A DNA stretch of 64,000 nt from Nocardia bhagyanarayanae (GTDB lineage Bacteria; Actinomycetota; Actinomycetes; Mycobacteriales; Mycobacteriaceae), in the NCBI RefSeq assembly GCF_006716565.1, contig NZ_VFPG01000001.1, forward strand, positions 1,116,001-1,180,000, in the 5' to 3' direction. Position numbers and translations under genes: made by a program. How positions within the stretch are numbered: the stretch's first letter is position 1; each line of letters begins with the position of its first letter. The notes under the pieces were generated by a model that was not told where the DNA came from, ran no database searches, and saw only the letters and a program-made list of their open reading frames with translations. Of the stretch, positions 43,980 to 51,517 are shown piece by piece.

Positions 43980-45899
43980 TCAGGCCTCCGCCGCGGCCGC
44001 CGCGAACTGCGCGCTGTAGAGCCGGTAGTACGCCCCGCGCTCCTCTAGCAACCGCTCGTGCGTGCCGTGCTCGACGATCCGTCCCGCCTCCATGACGACG
44101 ATCAGATCGGCGTCGCGGATGGTGGAAAGCCGGTGCGCGATGACGAAACTCGTCCGGTCTCGGCGCAGCGCTGCGGTGGCGTGCTGGACGAGCAGTTCGG
44201 TGCGGGTGTCCACCGAGCTGGTCGCCTCGTCCAGGATCAGGATCGACGGCTTGGCCAGGAAGGCGCGGGCGATGGTGATCAGCTGCTTCTCACCCGCGCT
44301 GACGCCCGAACCCTCCTCGTCGATGATCGTGTCGTAGCCGTCGGGCAGCGCGTGCACGAACCGGTCGACGTAGGCCGCCCGCGCCGCGGCGAGGATCTCC
44401 TCCTCGCTCGCGTTCGGATTGCCGTACGCGATGTTCTCCCGGATGGTGCCGCGGAACAGCCAGGTGTCCTGCAAGACCATGCCGATGCGCGAACGCAGGT
44501 GATCACGGGTGATCTCGGTGATGTCGACGTCGTCGATGGTGATCGTCCCGGCGTCCAGCTCGTAGAAGCGCATGAGCAGGTTCACCAGCGTGGTCTTGCC
44601 CGCGCCGGTCGGCCCGACGATCGCGACCACGTGACCGGGCTCGGCGACCAGCGAAAGCCGTTCGATGACCGGCTTCTCCGGGTCGTACCGGAACGAGACG
44701 GCCTCGAACTCGACCCGCCCGCGATCGACCGGCCGGGTGTTCTCCATGACCGGATCCGGGCTCTGCTCCTCCGCGTCGAGGATCTCGAAGATGCGCTCGG
44801 CCGACGCCACGCCCGATTGCAGCAGGTTCGCCATCGCGCCGATCTGGGTCAGCGGCTGACTGAACTGCCTCGAGTACTGGATGAACGCCTGCACCTCGCC
44901 GAGCGAGAGGTGGCCTGTCGCCACCCGCAGACCGCCGACCAACGCCACCAGCACGAAGTTCACGTTCCCGAGGAACATGATCGCGGGCATGATCAGGCCC
45001 GAGATGAACTGCGCCTTGAAGCTGGATTCGTAGAGGGCCTGGTTGCGCTCGTCGAACTCCTTGCCGACCTCGCGGCTGCGACCGAACGCGGTGACCACCT
45101 CGTGGCCGGTGTACGCCTCCTCGACCTGCGCGTTGACCAGGCCGGTGTACTTCCACTGGTCCACGAAGTGCGGCTTGGACCGCTTGGCGATCTGCGCGGT
45201 GACGACGATCGCGCCCGGCACGGTGAGCAAGGCGATCAGCGCGAGCAGCGGCGAGATCCAGAACATCATGATCAGGATGCCGATCACCGAGAACACCGAC
45301 ATGAGCAACTGGCTCATGGTCTGCTGCAAGCTCTGCGAGACGTTGTCGACGTCGTTGGTGACGCGGCTGAGCACATCACCGCGGGGCTGGGAGTCGAAGT
45401 AGCGCAACGGCAGCCGATGGATCTTGTCCTCGACCTCGCTGCGCAGCCGCTTGACCGTCCGGTTGATGACGATGTTGAGCAGATAGCCCTGCAACCAGCC
45501 GAACACCGAGGCGCCGATGTAGAGCGCGAGCACGATCAGCAGAACCTGGCCCACCGCGCCGAAATCCACTCCGACGCCGGGGATCACGTTCATGGCGCTG
45601 AGCATGTCGGCCAGGGTGTCGTTGCCGCCCTCGCGCAGCCGCTCGACGGCCTGCTCCTTGGACAGGCCGCGCATCGCCTCGAGGTTCTTGCCGACCACGC
45701 CGTCGAAGACGAGGTTGGTCGCCTTGCCGAGCAGGTACGGGCCGAGGGTGTTGAGCACCACGGAGACGACCGCGAGGCCGACGATGCACCAGACGTAGAA
45801 CCGTTCCGGGGCGAGCCTGCGCAGCAGCCGCTTCAGCGACGGCCCGAACGACTTCGCCTTCGCGTCCGGCGACCCGGGAGTGGGAGCTCCTGGCCTCAT
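43980..45899 (-). CDS. ABC exporter subunit with canonical catalytic Glu, heterodimer partner B
   Basis: A 639-residue fused exporter half-transporter: N-terminal six-helix domain (about 50-370) and C-terminal nucleotide-binding domain (about 390-635). Walker A is GPTGAGKTTLV and Walker B ILILDEATSSVD has the catalytic Glu. The signature motif is VSAGEKQLI instead of LSGGQ, so this subunit contributes the non-canonical half of the partner's site. The start overlaps the stop of the upstream ABC gene by ATGA. Heterodimeric exporters of this kind include multidrug and lipid exporters; the substrate is unknown. Confidence 0.9.
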   Translation of the reverse strand: MRPGAPTPGSPDAKAKSFGPSLKRLLRRLAPERFYVWCIVGLAVVSVVLNTLGPYLLGKATNLVFDGVVGKNLEAMRGLSKEQAVERLREGGNDTLADMLSAMNVIPGVGVDFGAVGQVLLIVLALYIGASVFGWLQGYLLNIVINRTVKRLRSEVEDKIHRLPLRYFDSQPRGDVLSRVTNDVDNVSQSLQQTMSQLLMSVFSVIGILIMMFWISPLLALIALLTVPGAIVVTAQIAKRSKPHFVDQWKYTGLVNAQVEEAYTGHEVVTAFGRSREVGKEFDERNQALYESSFKAQFISGLIMPAIMFLGNVNFVLVALVGGLRVATGHLSLGEVQAFIQYSRQFSQPLTQIGAMANLLQSGVASAERIFEILDAEEQSPDPVMENTRPVDRGRVEFEAVSFRYDPEKPVIERLSLVAEPGHVVAIVGPTGAGKTTLVNLLMRFYELDAGTITIDDVDITEITRDHLRSRIGMVLQDTWLFRGTIRENIAYGNPNASEEEILAAARAAYVDRFVHALPDGYDTIIDEEGSGVSAGEKQLITIARAFLAKPSILILDEATSSVDTRTELLVQHATAALRRDRTSFVIAHRLSTIRDADLIVVMEAGRIVEHGTHERLLEERGAYYRLYSAQFAAAAAEA

Positions 45900-47629
45900 C
45901 GCGCCTCCTCCGCGCTCAGCTGAGACGCCACGATCTCCTGGTATTCGGGACAGTCGCGCAGCAGTTGTTCATGGGTGCCGATCCCCGCCATCACGCCGTC
46001 TTCGAGCACGATGATCTGGTCCGCGTCCCGGATGGTGGCGATGCGCTGGGCCACGATGATCACCGAGGCGTTCTTGGTCTCCGGCTTCAGCGCCTCGCGC
46101 AACCGGGCGTCGGTGGCGACGTCGAGCGCGGAGAACGAGTCGTCGAACAAGTAGATTCGCGGTCTGCGCACCAGCGCCCGCGCGATTGCGAGGCGCTGGC
46201 GTTGCCCGCCGGAGACCGTGGTGCCGCCCTGCGCCACCGGCGTTTCGAGACCCTGCGGCATCTCCCGCACGAAGTCGGCGGCCTGCGCGATCTCGAGGCA
46301 GCGCCACAGTTCCTCGTCGGTGGCGTCCGGATTGCCGTAGCGCAGGTTGCTCGCGACCGTGCCGGAGAACAGGTACGCCTTCTGCGGCACCAGACCGATC
46401 TGTTCGCGCAGCACTTCCAGGTCGAGGTCGCGGACGTCGGTGCCGCCCACATACACCGCGCCGTCGGTGACGTCGATCAGGCGCGGTATCAAATTCAGCA
46501 GTGTGGTCTTGCCGGAACCGGTGGAACCGACGATGGCCGTCGTGGTGCCCGGCTTCACCTGGAAACGGATGGCGCGCAGCACCGGCTTCTCCGCGCCGGG
46601 AAAGGCGAACTCGCAGAATCGCAGGTCGACCGAGGCCGGGTCGCCTTCGAACGGCTGCGGCAGGCGCGGCGGCAGCACCGAGGACTCGGTGGCCAGCACC
46701 TCGCCGATCCGGTCGGCCGAGACCGCGGCGCGCGGCGCCATCATGGCCAGGAACGACGCCATCATGACCGCCATCAGGATCTGCATGATGTAGGACAACA
46801 TCGCGGTGAGCGAGCCGATCTGCATCTCGCCGGAGTCGATCAGGTGCCCGCCGAACCAGATCACCGCCACCGCGGTGACGTTGCTGATCAGCATGACCAG
46901 CGGGAACATCAACGCCATCAGCCTGCCGACGCGTAGCGAGGCCTCGGTGAGCTCGCTGTTGGCGATGCCGAACCGCCAGGTCTCCTGTCGCTCCCTGACG
47001 AACGCGCGCACCACCCTGATGCCGGTGATCTGCTCGCGCAGCACCCGGTTGACCGAGTCGATGCGCTCCTGCATGTCGCGGAAGCCGGGCACCATCCTGG
47101 CCACGATGAGTCCCATCGCCAGCGCAAGCGCGGGCACCGCGATGAGCAGCAGCCAGGACAGACTCAGGTCTTCGCGCACCGCCATCACGATGCCGCCGAC
47201 GCACATGATCGGCGCCATCACCAGGATGGTCGCCGACATCACGATGAGCAGCTGCACCTGCTGAATGTCGTTGGTGTTGCGGGTGATCAGCGAGGGCGCG
47301 CCGAACATGCCGACCTCGCGCGCGGAGAAGGTGCCGACCCGGTGCACCAGCGCGCCGCGCAGGTCGCGGCCCGCGCCCATGGCGGCCTGCGCGCCGAGAT
47401 AGACCGAGAACCCGGACGCGACGATCTGCACGCCCGTGACCGCGAGCATCCACAGTCCCGTGGTCCAGATGTAGCCGATGTCGCCCTTGGTGACGCCGTT
47501 GTCGATGAGATCGGCGTTCAGGCTCGGCAGGTAGAGCATCGCGATGACCGAAACCAGCTGGAGCGCAACGACCCCCGCCAGTTGAGCGCGGTAGGGGTAC
47601 AAATGGGCTCTGAGCAGTCTGATCAACAT
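45896..47629 (-). CDS. ABC exporter subunit with degenerate catalytic site, heterodimer partner A
   Basis: A 577-residue half-transporter with transmembrane domain (about 15-300) and nucleotide-binding domain. Walker A is GSTGSGKTTLL. The signature is canonical (VSGGQRQRLAIARAL). The Walker B region reads IYLFDDSFSALD, with Asp where the catalytic Glu belongs. The partner carries the reverse pattern, so one of the two ATP sites is degenerate, as in known heterodimeric exporters. The frame is open to 47827, but ATG 47629 (MLIRLLRAHLYPYR) starts the first helix correctly. An Rrf2 gene lies 68 bp upstream on the same strand. Confidence 0.9.
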   Translation of the reverse strand: MLIRLLRAHLYPYRAQLAGVVALQLVSVIAMLYLPSLNADLIDNGVTKGDIGYIWTTGLWMLAVTGVQIVASGFSVYLGAQAAMGAGRDLRGALVHRVGTFSAREVGMFGAPSLITRNTNDIQQVQLLIVMSATILVMAPIMCVGGIVMAVREDLSLSWLLLIAVPALALAMGLIVARMVPGFRDMQERIDSVNRVLREQITGIRVVRAFVRERQETWRFGIANSELTEASLRVGRLMALMFPLVMLISNVTAVAVIWFGGHLIDSGEMQIGSLTAMLSYIMQILMAVMMASFLAMMAPRAAVSADRIGEVLATESSVLPPRLPQPFEGDPASVDLRFCEFAFPGAEKPVLRAIRFQVKPGTTTAIVGSTGSGKTTLLNLIPRLIDVTDGAVYVGGTDVRDLDLEVLREQIGLVPQKAYLFSGTVASNLRYGNPDATDEELWRCLEIAQAADFVREMPQGLETPVAQGGTTVSGGQRQRLAIARALVRRPRIYLFDDSFSALDVATDARLREALKPETKNASVIIVAQRIATIRDADQIIVLEDGVMAGIGTHEQLLRDCPEYQEIVASQLSAEEAR

Positions 47630-47697
47630 GATGCTTGGCAGGCTACCGGCAATCGGTGACAGCCGTCGTGGCGATTTTCTCCAGGCGGAACCGCAGC

Positions 47698-48156
47698 TCA
47701 GCGCCGCGCCCAAGCGCCGGGGTCGCCGGTGAGCGCATCGACGAACCCGGGCAACCGGTCGGCGACGATGTCCGCGACGGTCACGTTCTCCAGCACCGCG
47801 CGGATGTTCACACGCACAGCAATCCACACGTGTGTCAATGGCTCGGCCACGCCCGGATACTTCACGTCCTCGGGCCGCTGCCCGCGCACCGAGGCGAGCG
47901 GGCCCTCGATCGCGCGGATCACGTCGGCGATGGAGATCTCGGCGGCCGGTCTGGCCAGCGAATACCCGCCGTCGGGTCCGCGCCTGCTGACGACCAGCTC
48001 GGCGCGGCGCAGCTCACCGAGCACGGTCTCCAGCACCTTGGGCGGAATCCGCTGCGCGGACGCGACGGCGTCGGCCTTGATCTTGGCGTCGGGCGTGGCC
48101 CGGGCGATCTCCAGCAGGGTTCGCACCGCGTAATCGACCTTCGCGGTGATGTGCAC
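47698..48156 (-). CDS. Rrf2-family transcriptional regulator without Fe-S cysteines
   Basis: A 152-residue Rrf2 protein. The opening MHITAKVDYAVRTLLEIA, the winged helix-turn-helix IPPKVLETVLGELRRAELV, and the RRGPDGGYSLARPAAEISIADVIRAIEG wing are all present. It contains no cysteine at all, so it cannot hold the iron-sulphur cluster of IscR or NsrR. It may belong to the clusterless YwnA/CymR-like branch. It lies between a TetR gene (36 bp) and the ABC pair (68 bp) on one strand, so it could be part of one operon. Confidence 0.9.
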   Translation of the reverse strand: MHITAKVDYAVRTLLEIARATPDAKIKADAVASAQRIPPKVLETVLGELRRAELVVSRRGPDGGYSLARPAAEISIADVIRAIEGPLASVRGQRPEDVKYPGVAEPLTHVWIAVRVNIRAVLENVTVADIVADRLPGFVDALTGDPGAWARR

Positions 48157-48192
48157 GGCTACTCCCAGGCGTGTTCGACGACGCGCACGAAT

Positions 48193-48786
48193 CTACGCCG
48201 TGCCGCAGGCGGTCAACACGCAGGTGGCCGAGTCCAGGAGCGTGGTCTCCAGCAACGAGTCGTCCGCGCCGGGCACCAGTTCCTTGGAGATCAACGCCAC
48301 CCCGAGCACCTCGAGCGCCGCGCAGGCCCGTACCCGCGCCTCGTCGGTGGGGTTCGGACCGGCCAGCCAATCGCGCAGCACCCGATTGGAATCCATCAGG
48401 TCCGGATATCGGTCGGCCATCGCGTTGACGATCGCCACCGCGTCGCGCACGCACAGCGCCCCCGCGTCGCGGTGCCGGATGAGCCCGCGCAGATGCGCCC
48501 GCAACACGGCCCGCACACCCTCGGCGTTGTAGGGGACGGCGTCGATGTCTTCGACGACCGAACGCAGATGGTCGATGATCGGATCGATGATCGCCAATAG
48601 CAGATCGAGCTTCGAGGGGTAGTGATAGTACAGCGAAGCCTTTGTGATTCCTACCGCATCCGCGACCTCACGAAGGCTCGTCTGCTCGAATCCCTTGGCC
48701 GCGAACAGCTTCACGGCGGCGTCGCGTATCGCAATCTTAGTGCCGCTACCTGCGATAACGCTGTCGGGTGCGTCGGGTCCGGCCAT
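48193..48786 (-). CDS. TetR-family regulator divergent from the MmpL pair
   Basis: A 197-residue regulator. The DNA-binding part is IAIRDAAVKLFAAKGFEQTSLREVADAVGITKASLYYHYPSKLDLL (key helix VADAVGITKASLYYHY, about 41-56). The C-terminal domain with RHRDAGALCVRDAVAIVNAM resembles TetR_C_33-type. It is separated from the divergent MmpL gene by 203 bp holding two palindromes, which suggests it represses the MmpL pair and itself. The ABC/Rrf2 genes follow on its strand. Confidence 0.9.
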   Translation of the reverse strand: MAGPDAPDSVIAGSGTKIAIRDAAVKLFAAKGFEQTSLREVADAVGITKASLYYHYPSKLDLLLAIIDPIIDHLRSVVEDIDAVPYNAEGVRAVLRAHLRGLIRHRDAGALCVRDAVAIVNAMADRYPDLMDSNRVLRDWLAGPNPTDEARVRACAALEVLGVALISKELVPGADDSLLETTLLDSATCVLTACGTA

Positions 48787-48837
48787 TGGATGATCCTCTC
48801 ATCAATCCTGCGCGGGGCTAACGTTGCCACCAAAATT

Positions 48838-48888
48838 GAGGTTGTACCTCCACTTAGTCGCTCGGTAGTCTACCTACCGCACGGTAGG
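48838..48888. promoter_or_regulatory. Two palindromes between TetR and MmpL
   Basis: CCTACCG-CA-CGGTAGG (48873-48888) is a perfect 7-2-7 inverted repeat, the best candidate TetR operator. GAGGT-TGT-ACCTC (48838-48850) is a second perfect 5-3-5 repeat closer to the TetR start. Both lie in the shared promoter region. Confidence 0.72.
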
Positions 48889-48989
48889 CAGAAAGCGTAA
48901 GTGGAGGCGGGGACAGGCAGGGCGCCCCGCGAGAGTGCTGTCTACACGCCACGATCCAGCACGTCCCAGTCATCGCTAGGAGTACCCAC

Positions 48990-51290
48990 GTGTCCGTTTA
49001 CCTCTATAGATTCGGAAAGTTCGCTTTCCGCCGGAAATGGATAGTGCTTCCGGTCTGGCTTGTCCTCTTCGTGCTCCTCGGTGGTCTGGGCGCGCAGCTC
49101 AGCAAACCGATGAGCAACGACTTCAGCATGCCCGAGCTGCCCTCCGCACGAGCCAACGACATTCTCGACAAGCACTTCCCCGGTGCGTCCGAGGCTTTCA
49201 AGTTCGACGCCGTCACCGGAACATACGTCATCGGCGCGCCCGAGGGGCAGAAGCTGACCGATCCCGCGAACCGCGCGGCGGTCGAAGCGTTCATCGCCAA
49301 GCTCGGCCAGCTCGACATCGTCGACCACGAGAAGCCGATCGTGAACCCGATCGACGCCGCGGAGAAGATGGGCTGCCTGGCGAACCCCGATCCGTCGCAG
49401 TGCAGTGGCGCCCCGCTGAACGTGCTCAGCAAGGACGACCCGAACTCCGTCGCGTTCATGAGCGTGCCGTTCAGCATCGCCAAGTTCACCGACGTCACCG
49501 ACGAGAACCGTAAGGCGGCCTACGACGTGGGGGCCGACGCGCGCAACTCCGGCCTCGTCGTCGAGGTGAGCGGTTCCATCGCCCAGACCCAGGAGCAGCC
49601 GAGCGGTACCGCCGAGCTGATCGGCATGGGCGTCGCGCTGGTCGTGATGATCGTGGCCTTCGGTGCCATCGTGGCGGCGTTCGTGCCGATCGTCACCGCG
49701 ATCATCGGCCTCGGCGCGGCCACCTCGGTCATCCTGTTGGGCACCTCGTTCATCGAGGTCCCGAGCTTCACCACGTTCCTCGCCTCGATGATCGGCATCG
49801 CGCTGTCCATCGACTACGCGCTGTTCATCGTCTCGCGCTACAAGCACGAACTCGCCGTGCAGGATTCGCCGGAGGAGGCGGCGGGCACCGCGCTCGGCAC
49901 CGCCGGTTCCGCGGTGGTGTTCGCCGGTCTGACCGTCATCATCGCCCTGGCCGGCCTGAGCATCGTCGGCGTCGAGTTCCTGACCTTCATGGGTCTCGGC
50001 GGCGCGATCGCGGCGGGCTTCGCCGTGATCACGGCGACCACGCTGATGCCCGCGCTGCTCGGCGCGTTCGGCCGGTTCCTGTTCAAGCCGAAGCTGCCGC
50101 TGGTCGCCAAGCACGACCCGGAGAACGACGCCATCGTCACCAACGGCATGCGCTTCGGCCGCCTGATCGGCAAGGCCCCGTGGGCCGCGCTGGTGCTGTC
50201 GATCGTCGCGCTCGGTGCGCTCGCCGCCCCGGCCGCGGGTCTGAACCTGGGTCTGCCCGGCGAGGACAGCATGCCCAAGACCTCCACCGTGCGTAAGGCC
50301 TACGAGCTGCGCACCGAGGGCTTCGGCGAGGGCAGCAACGGCGTGCTCAACGTCGCGGTCGACCTCAGCAACGTCGCGCCCGAGCAGCGCGACGAGGCGG
50401 TCAACGCCCTGCGCGAGCGGCTCGCGTCCTACGAGAACATGGACTACGTCACCGAGCCGCAGTTCAGCGGCGAGGACAAGGCGGGCGCGCTGCTCGACGG
50501 CGTGCCGAAGTCGGGCCCGAACAACCAGGACACCAAGGATCTGGTGCGCGACGCCCGCGACGCGGAAGGCGAACTGAAGGCGCAGTACGGCATGGAGTAC
50601 GGCATCACCGGCACCACCGCCATCTACGCCGATGTCGACCACGTGCTGCTCAGCAAGATCGCGCCGTACCTCGCCATCGTGGCGGGCGCCGCGTTCATCC
50701 TGCTGATCCTGGTGTTCCGCTCGATCCTGGTGCCGCTGACCGCGGCGCTCGGCTTCCTGCTCTCCATGGCCGCGACCTTCGGCGCGACCGTGCTGATCTT
50801 CCAGGAGGGCAAGCTCGGCCTGATCGACGATCCGCAACCGATCGTCAGCTTCATGCCGATCATGCTCATCGGTCTGGTGTTCGGTCTCGCCATGGACTAC
50901 CAGGTGTTCCTGGTGACCCGCATGCGCGAGGAGTACGTGCACGGCAAGTCGCCGAAGGAAGCGGTGGTGGCCGGTTACCACCACGGCGCCCGCGTGGTGA
51001 CCTCCGCCGCGATCATCATGATCTCGGTGTTCGCCTCCTTCATCCTGGAGTCGGACGTGACCGCCAAGTCCTTCGGTTTCGCGCTGGCGGCGGGCGTGCT
51101 GTTCGACGCCTTCATCGTCCGCATGGTCCTGATCCCGTCGCTGCTGGTGATCATGGGCAAGTGGTCCTGGTGGATGCCGAAGTGGCTGGACCGGATCGTG
51201 CCGGACATCGACGTCGAGGGCACGAAGCTGCGCGATCTGCAGCAGAAGTCCGTCGAGCTGAAGAAGAAGGAACCGGTCGCCGTGAGCTGA
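48990..51290 (+). CDS. MMPL-family RND transporter, tandem copy 1
   Basis: A 766-residue exporter. Helix 1 (IVLPVWLVLFVLLGGLGAQL) is followed by a periplasmic loop with GAPEGQKLTDPANRAAVEAF and two cysteines (GCLANP, QCSGAP). The first transmembrane block carries ALSIDYALFIVSRYKHELA, and the second carries GLAMDYQVFLVTRMREEYVHG, the proton-coupling signature of MmpL proteins. The tail is Lys-rich (LQQKSVELKKKEP). GTG is the start, with TAGGAG 7 bases upstream. It is followed by a terminator and then a second, closely similar copy. The likely regulator is the divergent TetR. The substrate is unknown. Confidence 0.94.
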   Translation: MSVYLYRFGKFAFRRKWIVLPVWLVLFVLLGGLGAQLSKPMSNDFSMPELPSARANDILDKHFPGASEAFKFDAVTGTYVIGAPEGQKLTDPANRAAVEAFIAKLGQLDIVDHEKPIVNPIDAAEKMGCLANPDPSQCSGAPLNVLSKDDPNSVAFMSVPFSIAKFTDVTDENRKAAYDVGADARNSGLVVEVSGSIAQTQEQPSGTAELIGMGVALVVMIVAFGAIVAAFVPIVTAIIGLGAATSVILLGTSFIEVPSFTTFLASMIGIALSIDYALFIVSRYKHELAVQDSPEEAAGTALGTAGSAVVFAGLTVIIALAGLSIVGVEFLTFMGLGGAIAAGFAVITATTLMPALLGAFGRFLFKPKLPLVAKHDPENDAIVTNGMRFGRLIGKAPWAALVLSIVALGALAAPAAGLNLGLPGEDSMPKTSTVRKAYELRTEGFGEGSNGVLNVAVDLSNVAPEQRDEAVNALRERLASYENMDYVTEPQFSGEDKAGALLDGVPKSGPNNQDTKDLVRDARDAEGELKAQYGMEYGITGTTAIYADVDHVLLSKIAPYLAIVAGAAFILLILVFRSILVPLTAALGFLLSMAATFGATVLIFQEGKLGLIDDPQPIVSFMPIMLIGLVFGLAMDYQVFLVTRMREEYVHGKSPKEAVVAGYHHGARVVTSAAIIMISVFASFILESDVTAKSFGFALAAGVLFDAFIVRMVLIPSLLVIMGKWSWWMPKWLDRIVPDIDVEGTKLRDLQQKSVELKKKEPVAVS

Positions 51291-51305
51291 TCGGATTCCG
51301 CCGAC

Positions 51306-51343
51306 CGTCGGCCCCGCACCCCGGCCAGGGTGCGGGGCCGACG
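51306..51343 (+). terminator. Terminator between the two MmpL copies
   Basis: CGTCGGCCCCGCACC and GGTGCGGGGCCGACG form a 15-bp perfect stem followed by TGTTTCC, 15 bp past the first copy's stop. Confidence 0.85.
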
Positions 51344-51517
51344 TGTTTCCAAGGGTTCTTGATCTCGTGCCCAGTCCGCAGCAGACTCGGGGTGTTCGAC
51401 TCTTTGCTCGGTAGACCGCAAGCGCGTCGGCGCGGCGGAAGTAGTTCGCGAGCGCGGCGGGTGAGCCCGCGTGTTCGTTCCAGGACGGCTCGACCCGATC
51501 ACCGCGAGGAGAACCCT

